Shown: piece by piece, positions 21,827-33,301 of the stretch | Numbering within the stretch: the first letter of the stretch is position 1 | Layout: every line of letters starts with the position of its first letter | Origin: Ustulina deusta | Taxonomy: Eukaryota; Ascomycota; Sordariomycetes; Xylariales; Xylariaceae | Length of the DNA: 64,000 bases | Direction of reading: 5' to 3' | Assembly: GCA_023159155.1 (NCBI GenBank) | Contig: JAJNNX010000052.1 | Coordinates: 124,001-188,000 of the forward strand | Position numbers and translations under genes: made by a program | Notes under the pieces: generated by a model | Databases searched by the model: none | What the model was told of the DNA's origin: nothing | The model's input: only the letters and a program-made list of their open reading frames with translations

Positions 21827-23648
21827 CTACCGGGTGTTGTTCTCCTCATCGTCTTCGTTGCGCGGCTCAAAGCTAAGCTGGATAGAATTGTTAGTGTGCA
21901 AGTTGGATAAAAAAAGAAATTGGAAAAAAAAGGGGGGAAAGGAGACTAAGGTTGCGCATAAGAGAGAAAGGGAAGGGCCCAAACGTACCGAATTCCCGTT
22001 GTAAAACTGGGCATCTCTCCTCCTCCTCGCCCGCAGATTCTCCATAGGAACGTCGTCGCGGCCGGAGGTCCCGCCGGTGTTGCCGCCGCCGCCGCCGCCG
22101 AAGAACAGGGAGAAAAACCCGCCGAGAGACGACATGATGGCGCCGTAGAGCGTGGAGAAGACGCTGATGATGGGCGAGAAGACGCCACCGGCGCGTGCGT
22201 ACGCCACGCTGTACCGCGTGGGGATGAGGACGAGGGTGGCGGACGGCGCCAGGCCGAGGGAAAGAAGGGACTTGGTCTCCTCTTGGGGCGCGACGACTTT
22301 ATTCGGCAGGGGCGTGAGGACGATGCGGAACGCGTACGGCGCGTCGCCGTCCGTGCGCTCTTCGTCGACCCACCTACGCACGTCGTTGCTGAGCGTCTTG
22401 TCGCTCGCGAAGCGCGTGCGTATCGTCGAGCCGTCTAACAGCCGCACTTGCAGGTTACAATGCTCGCCCTGTCCGGCCTTCGGCAGCCGCTCGCGGAGAG
22501 GGATGGGCGGCGTCTGCGTCCTGCTCCCGCCGCTGATGCTGCCTGCGTCCGCGTCCGCGCTTAGTAGTTGTCTGGCCCTGCGTTCCGCGGCCTCGCGCTC
22601 TTTGCGCGCTCGCTTGTCGTCTTCGATGCGCTTCAGTATTCGCCTTCGTTCCTCGTTTGCCTGTTGCTTGCGCAGCTTGATTTGGTTTGCGTGCGCTTGT
22701 TCTGCGTTTGGTGGGTCGCAACCGCATCTCTCGTTTACCCTTCGGCGAGCCTCATCTTCAGCTTCAGCTCTTGCTTTGCCTTTCTTTTCGGCTGTTAATC
22801 TCTTCTCTTCTTCTTCTTCTGTTGTTGTTGTTGTTGGCTGGGTCCCTTGGGTAGGTGCTGAAGAGCTGGTTGATGCGACAGTAGGCTGGATATCATCATC
22901 GTATAAGTTATCGGTACTATGTGATGGTTGAGATGGGGCGCTCTGATGACTCTGCGCAGGATTTGCTACTGGTGTTGATGTTGATGCTGCGCCTGACGGA
23001 ATGGTTCTACTAAGCCTTCTGATGAATTCTTCCTTGCTTGTTCCAGATGCAATGTACTCTTTCAGTTGCCCGTTTCTATGTCGTGTAAGCATCCTTCTTC
23101 TGTAAAATTCCAAAGCCTGGATCAAGAGCAATCGAGGCCTTCTATTAGAGAGCAGAGAGATGCGTACTGTATTACTACGACAGTGGGTTTCTTGGGCACA
23201 GGGAAAAGGGCCTCAAGGAAACCAGCCTCCTCTGAGCCCGCAGGTAGCCTCAGAATTACAGATTGGCTTTCAAGCCCAGGCCGTATCTATTGAAGTTAGC
23301 TGGAGCAATCACCAAGTTTTATTTAGGTTGGGCATACAGAGTCATCCGTAAGAAACTCGTCCTCCCATTGCTGACTCTCGCTCCCGTCGTCTGAACATGA
23401 AGGTTAGCTTATGATATATCTCTATCGGAAACTAGTAACTTGAGAAAGGATAAAAGATAAGACATAGAGACATGGCAAAACTTCCAGATGTGATATCTCT
23501 GCTGGTGTCTATCTCATGATGCCAGAGGGGATGTATTGCAGGAAGCGACATTGAGATACTAATCATTACCTCGGACAAAACAGACAACCTGCTTCGATTG
23601 CTGGAGGGCCAGAGAGATGCCGTCCTGTAAGCTCCCCTCGAAAAACAT
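21827..23648 (-). CDS. UBX domain protein with N-terminal UAS thioredoxin fold and membrane hairpin
   Basis: Five exons (23648-23570, 23390-23338, 23286-23168, 23075-21989, 21877-21827) encode 462 residues in one frame. The first 100 residues are a UAS/thioredoxin-like domain (MFFEGSLQDGISLALQQSKQ, then WEDEFLTD, then NGQLKEYIASGTSKEEFIRR). A charged coiled-coil stretch follows (residues about 165-235, rich in Arg/Glu/Ala). The UBX domain (about 265-350, beginning NLQVRLLDGSTIRTRFASD) would bind Cdc48/p97. Just after it lies a hydrophobic hairpin (VFSPIISVFSTLYGAIMSSL, GGFFSLFF) that would anchor the protein in the ER membrane, as in human UBXN4/UBXD2. This order fits an ER-associated degradation adaptor. 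The short last exon restores the conserved tail SFEPRNEDDEE, which confirms the last intron. Confidence 0.87.
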
Positions 23649-25062
23649 GGCCTGTCACTAAAGGCTACCTAGATTCCGGTGGCGTTGTTATAGCAGGGCG
23701 ATACCGAGCCGAGATGCAATCAAATGCATCCAATGGAGTGGCGTCAGTTACGTTGGGTGTCTTTTATGGATGGATGTTATCGTTGAGGTGGGACAATTCT
23801 CGGCTACAGGTGGGATCAGTTGACCAAGTTTGTTGTTATGATAGAAACCGTATTGGTACCTAAGTACCTATGCTCAAAGATGAAAACGTAATCATATGGA
23901 TGTGTATGGGTTATGATAGGCACTTGGCTAATGCTTGTTAAAATCGTTCTTCGAACAAGAAGGCCGCGAATGTGTAGGCACCAGTTTGAAGATAGGAAGA
24001 ACGCTCGACGTTTACCTATACCTTGCGCTCTATGTAATTAACTGATAAGGCACCCATTCGAAAATGTAATAACCCCTTTTATGGCATATCAAGAATGATT
24101 GAGGTCGGGCCACCACCACACCCGCTTGCATGTTCTATCTTCGCGTAAATCCTGATAATATCGACTTTGATGTACACAGAGTTTCCCCAGTGTGCCATTG
24201 GGTGTCCTGAGATAGTTTCCCTACCTCTTCGGTTGCTACCCCTTCAATACCCAGATTCTCCTAGGCCAGTCCGACTCCCTGATCGGCGAGTTTGGTGGGA
24301 TCAGACGGTGCCATGGCTCTAAACTGACCAATGCCCTTTTCACATTAATGTGATCAAATGCAGCTTCTGACTCGAATGAATGAATGGACTAGTTTTCCTG
24401 ACTCTCGGGGCTCTGGGTACAATTCGTCTGTAGCCAGCACCAGATAGTGTGATAAGTCCCAAACACCGTACCGCACTTTCATAGTATTCGATGATGCCGC
24501 CGGTTTGGTTGTCGGGAATAACCCACTCCTCTCTATTCCTCACCCAACCTACCGTCGTGGCCTCTGCATGCTCAACGCCAAGGCTGCTAAGAGTCGCTTC
24601 CATGGGATTGAGGTCTACGTTATAAGTTCCATCTCAGAGCCAAGCCTTGGAACACATCATGAGTCGCTCGGTGTAAGTATCTCGACTTAGAGGGGTACGA
24701 AAGGCATCAAGATACCGTTTATAATCCTCAAGACCAAGTTCAAAGTCAACAAGAAGAAAAAACGACATGCAGGGAACCAGGTACAAAACAACATTGGTAG
24801 TTTTATAACTATTTCTACACCCTTGTCGACTGTCCTTATCTCTCGATGCTGCGTATCCATCTATCGCAAATATGCATAAAGCGATTACATCCAACCCACC
24901 TCGTTAGGTTCCATCCACCTGCTATTCACTTACAAGGTATGCCAGTCACCCCAGAACTCCAAGAAATCGTCATGGCTTTTAGAATTCCACATCAGACGTC
25001 GACAACCATGTCGCCCAATTAACGAAGCCAAGGGGCAGAACACGCTACTAGTGAGAGCAACC
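23649..25062. other. intergenic region containing a possible relic gene
   Basis: Between the divergent UBX and SURF1 genes. Apart from the candidate relic at 24340-24894 described separately, it is AT-rich DNA with TAGGTACCTA-like words near 23858-23870. Confidence 0.45.
24340..24894 (-). pseudogene. possible decayed gene, product not recognised
   Basis: One reading frame runs for 185 codons and is broken only by a TGA at 24634-24636. The segments before (DAFRTPLSRDTYTERLMMCS) and after it (GVEHAEATTVGWVRNREEWV, IPDNQTGGIIEYYESAV) have the composition of ordinary globular protein, not of random DNA. I see no ATG at its left end and no family I can name. A CGA-to-TGA change would explain the stop. 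Alternatively two short frames happen to be collinear by chance, or a small intron removes the TGA. Confidence is low. Confidence 0.3.
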
Positions 25063-26239
25063 ATGAAGTCCATAGCCACCCGGCTGCCGCGGCACAGTCT
25101 CGCGCTCCAAGTCTCGCGACGATTCCACAGCCCCCAAATCCCCCGAACAACACCATCACCACCACGACAATTCCCCCGAACCCACCCCAGCCGTCCCTTC
25201 ACGCACGCCGCGCCGCGCCGCGCCGGCCGCCAACCAGGCGACGACCCAAACTTCACGTCGATCCTCGACAACCCGCCGGAGCTCGTGCGCGCCGGCCGGC
25301 GGCACGGACCGGGCCTGATCGTCCTGGCCTTGATCCCCGTGACGGCGCTGGCGCTCGGGACGTGGCAGGTGCAGCGGCTGGGGTGGAAGACGGAGCTGAT
25401 GGCGCGGTTCGAGGACAGGCTGGTGCAGCCGCCGCTGCCGCTGCCGCCGCGCGTGGACCCCGAGGCCATCCACGACTTCGACTTCCGCCGCGTCGTGGCG
25501 CGGGGCAGATACCGCCACGATCGGGAGATGCTGGTCGGGCCGCGCATGCGCGACGGCGAGGACGGGTTCATGGTCGTCACGCCGCTGGAGCGGGACCCGG
25601 GCGGGTCCGACGGCCGGGGCACGACTACGGTTCTCGTGAACCGTGGGTGGGTGGCGCGGAAGTTGAGGCGGCAGCGGGATCGGCTGGAGGGTTTGCCGAC
25701 GGGGGAGGTCGTCGTCGAGGGTTTGTTGAGGGAGCCTTGGAAGAAGAATATGTTTACGCCCGAGAATCGGCCGGATAAGGGCGAGTTCTATTTCCCTGAT
25801 GTCAAGCAAATGGCTGAGTTATCGGGGAGCCAGGCTGTTTGGATCGAGCAGACGATGGGTAAGTTACGAGGACACTCATATTCACGTTGATGATATTCAG
25901 ATCTTTTTTTTTTAGGTTGGGTGTTTGTTTTGTTTTCTCATCAGTACATTCGCTGACATTTGTTTGTCGCAGAGCCCGACCTACTGCAGGCCATTGAGAT
26001 GCACTCAAAGGGCATCCCTATCGGTAGACCGGCCGAGGTCAACCTGCGCAATAATCATGCCCAGTACATTTTTACCTGGTATGTGGTCCCATCTTTCCTT
26101 TTTACTCCTTGCAATGCGATTCTAATACTCTGTCAGGTACGGCTTGGCGATTGCCACATCCATAATGTTCTACATGGTCGTCAAAAAGCCCCCGACAGAT
26201 ATGTCCCGTCGCATACGGATGAACAAGGAGTGGTCATAG
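25063..26239 (+). CDS. SHY1: SURF1/Shy1 cytochrome c oxidase assembly protein
   Basis: Three exons (25063-25858, 25973-26078, 26137-26239) encode 334 residues. SURF1/Shy1 is an inner-membrane mitochondrial factor needed for complex IV assembly around Cox1. The Arg/Ser/Pro-rich N-terminus fits a presequence. The first transmembrane segment is at about residues 88-105 (PGLIVLALIPVTALALGTWQ) followed by the family hallmark QVQRLGWKTEL. Other conserved blocks are FDFRRVVARGRY, LVNRGWVARK, FTPENRPDKGEFYFPDV and the C-terminal second membrane helix (YGLAIATSIMFYMVVKKP). The ATG at 25063 lies in the context CAACCATGA. The gene is strongly GC-rich in exon 1. It converges on the CENP-T gene with only 46 bp between stop codons. 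Confidence 0.94.
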
Positions 26240-26285
26240 ACCTTCCGTCAAATGTATCAAATGAAACCAAAGTTCAGCACTTGTT

Positions 26286-27903
26286 TCAAGTTACTTCTTC
26301 CTGTTCCTCTCCCTCGATATTTATGCGCCTCGCCTTCTTTCGTGGCGCTTTACTCGGGATTGGTACGGGCATACGCAGCTCCTGCAGAAGTTCTCTGGGT
26401 AGATGGCGTTGAGCCAGGGCAAATGGCGTAGTTAAAGCGTTCGTTTGCCGTTGTCTGTATCATATATGATATCAATATCTGTACTTAATCAAGGCAACCA
26501 ATCCTGTAGAAAGAGTGTATAGAATCATACCTTCGCATGAGAGTAATCATATCACTCTCATCGATAGTCTTACGGCCCGCATGTTTGGCATATGCAGATA
26601 GGTCGTCTCCAAGCTGTTCGAAAAACCAATCCGTCGCTTGCATGATAGCATCTAGCGTGTCCGGACTAATCTTGCCTTTTGATCCTGCAGTTTTTGCACA
26701 TGTCGTTGCCAGTCGCTTCACTACGTTTGCTGGTAGGGAGGGATACTCTATCCCGTATCTCGATATCTTCTTCCCTTTTCTCCGCTTCATGCCTCTATTC
26801 CGCGCTAGGCTAGCTGTGCGCGATAATGTCGTCTCCTGGATCGTACTTATGTTGTTCTCGGGCGCATCGTCGGCTTCATCTTCGACATCATCTTCGATAT
26901 CAAAATCAGGCATGTCCATTGGCTCGTTCACATGATCGTCATCATCATCCATATCATCTAGTGGGCCATTATCACTGCCCAAGCCTTCCAATCCCTCGGT
27001 TACTGTCGGTTCTCGTACAGGCGACTGAATAGGGGCCATGACAAAAGTGCTTTCGTTCCCAACGTCAGGAATTTCTATTGCCCCAAATACGCTATCGCCG
27101 CCGATCGTTTGCCGTCTTGCATCATCGGCATCCAGGCTATCAAGATATATCAGCTTACAGGATTCCGAATGTTAGCAATAATTGGAATAGAACACTAACC
27201 GTTCAATCACGGCCGGCTCTTCCATAACCACCTCTGCACTATCATCTAGGGCTGGTGGTGGGAAAAAGCCGGAGTCAATGCCCACATCGTCGCTCTGTAT
27301 GTCTGGCCCCATGTAGTCGCTATATCTCATGCTACCCAGGCTGCTCCTTATCGTATTGTCGGTGACTGCCCGCCGCGGAAGCTCGATTGATTGCATGGTG
27401 TAATTGTCCTCCTCAAACCCACTAAGTCGAGGGGGTTTTAGGTCATCATCGTCATCCTCTTCAGGTCCGAGGGGCAGAGAGAAACGGGGTCGTTCTATAG
27501 GGAAGTCATCGTCATCATCGTCATCTTCAGCAAAAGGGGGTAAAGTCGAATCGCCATCTCGACCTGGTGAATCGGATGATGAGGACGAGGAGACAACCTG
27601 AGAGGTTGGGGCCAGCACTCGACTCAGGTTTCGCAGGAGGTCCCGGGGCGTTTCTCGTTGTTCGCGCAAACTGCGTCGACGGGCCCTTCCCGGAGTTAAC
27701 AAGGCGGCTCGACGTTGGTCTATTGCCCGCATGGCGGCGCGTGCGTGTGGGGTGGCAGCATTATTCCGTCTTGCTGAGGCAGAAGGGCGGCCTGATGCGG
27801 GTTCGCCGCTGATTCCTCGTCGATTGGGGGTTGCGGCCACCCTAGGGGTACTCAACGGCGCAAGGCCACCACTCCGTGACGATGCGGGATTGGTGTTTGC
27901 CAT
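26286..27903 (-). CDS. CNN1: centromere protein CENP-T (Cnn1-type inner kinetochore histone-fold protein)
   Basis: Three exons (27903-27200, 27136-26531, 26454-26286) encode 492 residues. CENP-T pairs with CENP-W through a histone fold at centromeric chromatin and recruits the Ndc80 complex through its N-terminus. The N-terminal third is Arg/Ser/Pro-rich and includes RETPRDLLRNLSRVLAP, a segment typical of fungal CENP-T. Two acidic tracts follow. The histone fold is at about residues 358-460: IEYPSLPANVVKRLA, then DTLDAIMQATDWFFEQLGDD and KTIDESDMITLMRRQRQTN. The last intron matters. Read through, the frame stops after MRRYDSIHSFY. Spliced to 26454, it continues with the CENP-T-specific tail TTPFALAQRHLPRELLQELR and MPVP, so I chose the spliced form. 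Confidence 0.88.
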
Positions 27904-30900
27904 GATGTAATGCCAATGCTTATCTTTCAGGTTTGACTGAGAGGTGGGCAGTTAAGCGGCAGCTTGTGGTCATAATAGTTGTATGAGGGTCTGCGGTTCA
28001 TTCTTGCTTGTTGTTGTCGGGATCGGATGGGTCCAGTATTGAGTATACTGCTCTGAGTTGGCACCTACATCCCTAGTACGACATTTCCGGCGTGGGCTTG
28101 CTGCTGTGTAGTACTGTGCTTGCAATGAATACAGAGTACCATGTATTCATTCGACTTCCAAGTTGGATTGAGTGAGAACGCGTATATTAGAGGAGGCAAG
28201 CTACGACGCGTCTACACGTCAAAGGTGCATGGTATCTACAAGTGGACTAGGCGAAAAATGGATTAGTCTAAACCCACACATGGCGCTCCACTAGTGTTCA
28301 CTATCCAGGTACATCCTAAGGTACCTTCTATGCGCCCTGGAATTCCAACTTTAACTGCAGGTGGGGTTACTCCTGTCTGTCTCAATGCATGTATCAATTC
28401 TGCAGTAGGTACTCAGCCTCAGTCATCCAAACTCTCGGATCTCGTCATTGAAGTTACCATGAAACACTTCCACCACCTGTTTCAATAGGATGTTTCGAGA
28501 TGCATACCACCTACTAGGTACCTAGTACCATCCCATCTGCAAGCGACCTTCAAACTCCCTCAGCAGCACAGGTTCCCAAACCGGTCTTTCTAAGCCAACT
28601 GAATTATTGCATGCATATTGTGGTAATTGCCAGATCGGGGTAGGTTAGACCATTCAATAGAATACGTCTATATACAGATAGTAGGTAATATATGCATACT
28701 GCTCCCTATACCCGTGTCAGCCAGAATATGTGTTGCATCCGGATAAATGTCGTTGTGCTGTGTTTTATTCGGCTCCTCCCGATCGTTGTTTGAGAAACTC
28801 ATAGTAGGTATACAATGTATACTAGATACTTGTATTCCATTTCATCTTCCCCCCTCCTTGGGCGCCATCGAATGTTTCTCGCTTAGGAGGCTCCAGAGCC
28901 TGTGTCGATCAATCTTTTAAGGTAGGAAGATCGTGAGCATTCGAACATTCTGCCGCATTTGGACTACACCAACCCAGTAGTTAGGTACCTACTAATACCA
29001 AGGTACAGAGATATCACAGCCCGTTTATGTTCATATATATTGAAATTGACCTTCCATTCTACACTTAGGTTATAACAGGGCGAGTTTGTTCGAGAGACAA
29101 GATCTAATGTTGCTAAGTTTGGTATATTACTTATTGCAGTAAGTATACCCACTCTATTCATTGTTATCCGACCAGAAATTCTGGCGAATCAAAGCGAGCC
29201 CTTTGCACCTTGATCCCCCTGATACACATGTCAGGACAAGAAAGGTTCCGGGTGGTCATGTCACAAGCCGTGCTTCAGATCAACAACGCCTGAACGTAGT
29301 AACCCCCCTCCTCTAGGTGAGAATGTTTCTCTCCCTGCCAGTTTATAGACCCTCTCTCTCACTCATTCCTTTTTTCGTTGTTTAAGTAGTGAGCTCTCAT
29401 GAACCAATATTCTCCTTCAATAACATGGGATATACATAATCAGTGTAGCGTCCTACACTAGTGTATACACTACGTGAGAAGTTGAGGTAAGGATCATGGA
29501 TGATAGGGGATTGCCTACCTCCCCAGGCACGGATATCTCTGTCCAACTCTAGCATGGGTTAGTGTAGATAGTCAGTCAAATCCCTTCATCTAGGTATTCC
29601 ATATCATCAGAGTTCTTGACCTGCCAGATTGATTAGCCCGACACGTGGACTTAGCTCTTTGATATTATTTCTTAGCAGTGGCAAATATAGCCACTCAGAC
29701 TCTTGTTTCGTTCCCTCTCTAACACAAAACGCTTAGTTTCCCTCAAATACCTATGTCCAATCATCACTGGTGCTCCGTAGAAACTGGAATTCCAGGGCGA
29801 GCAGTCGGGGCATATGACAGAGGTGTCTCCACCAAAGCTAGCGATTCCTGGATGGGGTAGTGATAGTCAAGGCGGGTTCCTCTCTGTGTCTCAGTCGTAC
29901 CACTTATACGGTACCTAGTTTAGCGAGCGCCGGGGCCAGCTTTAGGCGGCATACTTACGTAAGGATAAGGCACCAAATTAGGGGCTCCCGACCGATACCT
30001 ACCTTCTACACAAGCTCCAACAAATGGCGTAGTGCAGTGCACAATTGACCCTTGTTTGAGACACGCGCACGGCTGCAACAACTGCTACCTATAACCGCTG
30101 CCAGTGCCCGCTGCCACTGGAACTAATTCAGTTCAGTTAGGTAGTTTGTTCCGTTGTGCAATCGCTACCTGCACTACTCGTAGTATACAAGCCGACCGCC
30201 TCTCTTTAACGCTTTGGAGTTTGGATTACCTACCTCTTTGATCCTTGAACGCTCCATAATCCAGCCGACCAACAAACTTGAACCAACCATTTATCTATCT
30301 CCCGTAAGTGCTGTCCCTACACCACCTACGCTATCTATCCATCCATCCATCCATCCACTCAACTCGTCCAATCCATACATTGCCCACCACATACGCGCTG
30401 CCGAATATACACGGCCTTACAACCTGCACCTCGTTCTTGTCCTGGTTCGGGTCGGAGACTCATAGGGCTCTCTTGTGTATGTGCGTGCGTGTGTGTGTGC
30501 CTCTGTTCTTCTCTTCTTTTTCCCTCGCCCGGGTCTTGTTCCGTCCATGATACTTTCTGTCTGCGATCCGAGCGCTGCACATCTCTTCTGATTGATTGAT
30601 CTATCTGATCTGATCTTCAAACCCATCCGTCAGTCGTCGTGGCATCCATCCTTTTCCAGAAGTTCCGCAGATACGGGCCCTACACCAGCCGTGCCGTCAG
30701 GACGTCAAGCCACTTTGTCTTGTAGGTTGTCACCTTTTTTATACCCGGCCTCGTGTTTGTTTCTCCCGACCTCGGCTCCCATGACTTCGCCTTCACGGCT
30801 GTCTACACTACCTACCTACCTCCCTCCATGGACACAACCTCGATTCAGTCACCCCCAGCTGACTCTCGGACCTCTCTGCCTTCTGCCTCATCGGGAACCT

Positions 30901-31559
30901 GACAAGCACTTATCTACCTATCCCTCTCGCTCGCTCCACGCAACGATTGTCATCCCCTTCGCCTGTGTCGACTGTTTTCCTGCCCTCCTTTGTCCTCCAC
31001 CCCGTCCCGTCTTCGAGCGCAACACCTAAAGCGTAAAGAGAATCACACCTACTGTCTAATCTCCATGCGCCCACGTTCTCTTTGCATAACATTGGCACCA
31101 CTCTCCCCATAGGTATTTTGCCTATTCCGACCAATTCGCGCACTCTCTTGTCCTCGACGGTTCCACACTGCCGACGAGAGCTGTTTAGCCCATCGGGCAA
31201 CCGTCCAACACCAAACCTACATCCACCCCCAAAAGCCAAAGCGCCTCCCGCCTCCCGTGCATACACCCCCCCTTATCGTTATGCTGTTTTATGCTGCCTA
31301 ACTCCTGCGACCTGCAGCAGCCACACGAGTCGTCACTCTTGTGTCAAGACATCTCTGACCTTTGTTGCATTGTAGCCAACAACGCTCACTTGGAACCTAC
31401 CTTCACTCCTAGGCCTTGTCGCCGACTGTGCCTGATAACCCCTGACCTGCGCCGATCCACGCCGATATCCTACCCATCAACCCCGATAATTAATCTTCCC
31501 CTTGTTCATCATCTGCGTACACATCGCTGTGTGTGCTCGATACCTTGAATTCACAAACC
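27904..31559. promoter_or_regulatory. 3.65-kb gene-free region upstream of RAC1
   Basis: The longest stretch without a recognisable gene in this window, between the start of CENP-T and the start of RAC1. From about 30180 to 31550 the + strand is strongly pyrimidine-rich (CCT/ACC/CTAC runs), as expected for a fungal promoter and a long 5' leader. An ATCC tetranucleotide repeat lies at 30337-30356. TAGGTACCTA-like words occur at 28512-28528 and 28980-28995. An open frame at 30592-31029 has the Pro/Ser/Leu composition of translated pyrimidine tracts and is not supported as a gene. Confidence 0.55.
30337..30356. repeat. (ATCC)5 microsatellite
   Basis: Five uninterrupted ATCC copies in the putative RAC1 promoter or leader. 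Confidence 0.9.
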
Positions 31560-32455
31560 ATGGCAGCTCCGGGTGTTCAGTCTTTGAAGGTATGCTGCAC
31601 CGCGCCTCCCCATTCCGAACAACAACTGATGTTTATTCCGTACAGTGCGTCGTCACTGGTGATGGTGCTGTTGGCAAGGTAAGCAAGCTTTTTGTTACAA
31701 CATGAACCGCCGGTTTCCATGCTAAATCTGTTTCCCAGACATGTCTTCTCATCTCATATACCACGAATGCCTTCCCTGGTGAATACATTCCCACAGTGTT
31801 AGTTGCCCATTTCCCTGCCTGCTGGAAAATATCACATGCCAATACTTGTTTTTTTTTTTTTAGCTTTGACAATTATTCCGCAAGCGTTATGGTCGATGGG
31901 AAGCCTATTAGCCTTGGACTGTGGGATACTGCTGGACAGGAGGATTACGACCGCTTGCGTCCGCTATCATACCCCCAGACCGATGTCTTCCTAATCTGCT
32001 TCAGCATTGTCAGCCCACCCTCGTTCGATAACGTCAAGGCTAAGGTATGCACCTCTCTGCATCATCCATGTCGCCAACCTACTAATCCGGTCGCACGCAG
32101 TGGTACCCCGAGATTGACCACCATGCCCCCAACATTCCTATCATCTTGGTTGGTACCAAGCTCGATCTCCGAGAGGACCCCGCCACCCTAGAGAGCCTCC
32201 GCTCTAAGAGAATGGAGCCCGTCTCCTACGACCAGGCTTTGATTTGTGCCAAAGAAATCAAGGCTCACAAGTATCTGGAATGTTCTGCATTGACTCAACG
32301 AAACTTGAAGAGCGTTTTTGATGAAGCTATTCGGTATGATCTCCATTGACAAATAGTTCGAGTGGAGAGTTGCTAACATTGGCTATAGTGCTGTTCTGAA
32401 CCCTCGTCCTATCCCCGTCAAGGGAAAGAAGTCGGGAAAGTGCACCATCCTTTAG
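31560..32455 (+). CDS. RAC1: Rho-family GTPase Rac1
   Basis: Six exons (31560-31589, 31646-31678, 31739-31797, 31864-32044, 32101-32333, 32389-32455) encode 200 residues. Rac cycles between GDP and GTP at the plasma membrane and directs polarised growth, actin and NADPH oxidase in filamentous fungi. Visible motifs are the P-loop GDGAVGKT, switch I EYIPTVFDNYSA, switch [22 protein letters not shown], the guanine-specificity TKLD and CSALTQ, and the prenylation box CTIL at the end after a basic stretch (KGKKSGK). Tryptophan before DTAGQ (LGLWDTAG) distinguishes Rac from Cdc42, which has Phe. The intron-dense 5' end, with coding exons of 30, 33 and 59 nt, is typical of fungal Rho genes. Confidence 0.97.
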
Positions 32456-33301
32456 ATACCCACGCCAATCCGCTACATAATATTTTGCCTCGTAAGCAAC
32501 AGATATTGGCAAGGAATGCCGGCGTTTTTGGGGGTTCATATAGGAAAGACACTTCTCACCAAGGAACCAGCATGCTGAGGCCACTTCTTTGCATTAACCA
32601 TTTACATCGGCCTCTCGTCCCTTCCTTTGCACACACACCACATATCTATCCATTTGGTCCGGCCTCGTTTCGGTGATCAGGACTTCTACAATGGATTTTG
32701 ACTCGGGGAGAGGGAGAGAAGTTGTGAACGTAGCAGTGAATTTGAGGAGCATTGGTTTCTTGCAAAAGGGTCGTTTGTCCAGGAAGTTTGATACCCAGTT
32801 TCTCGGGTGTTTCTCTCCGTAATCTTGGTTCTAGCCAAGTTGGAGAAGACCAGAACTTGAGCATAGGACCTCCTGCCTGTTTTGTTGTCCCGGAGTTTGA
32901 TAGAAAGTGGTAGGCTCTATTACAGCACAGCATGGGAGGATGCCGCTTCACCATTCGTCGATACTGTAAATATCACAGCCTGCAATGGAAATGGAAGTTT
33001 TCTCCAATCATACTACTCTCCTATCGTAAAGATGATGTGCACATGTTCCTTGCATTTAATAACTAACGATGCAGTTTCTTTTGGATTGCCCTACATACCA
33101 CCTTGGCCATCATTTGACTCAGGTGACAACATGCTGCCATTTCACTCATATCATCCGTGATGCTGCCTTAGACCTCTGAAGAGGATTTTCAAACAGCAAC
33201 CCCAGCACGTCCCCACTCAAACCGCCACAGGGTACTATTCTCCTTCTCAAACACTCTATATCGTCATCGCAACCCTTCCACACTCGGGGGTATCAAATTC
33301 C
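32456..33301. other. convergent 3' intergenic region
   Basis: Holds the 3' flanks of RAC1 and of the Nop6-like gene. An open frame at 32882-33160 lacks coding character. No other feature is evident. Confidence 0.45.

Noticed and set aside
22152..22931. 259-codon frame on the + strand
   Set aside because: It is antisense to the long exon of the UBX gene, whose coding strand is supported by domains and introns; its Ser/Arg/Leu composition is the shadow of Glu/Arg/Ala codons.
25156..25809. 217-codon frame on the minus strand
   Set aside because: Antisense shadow of the GC-rich SURF1 exon 1; His/Arg/Pro-rich with no homology.
30592..31029. 145-codon frame upstream of RAC1
   Set aside because: The translation is Pro/Ser/Leu-rich as expected from a pyrimidine tract; it lies in the promoter or leader region and has no domain.
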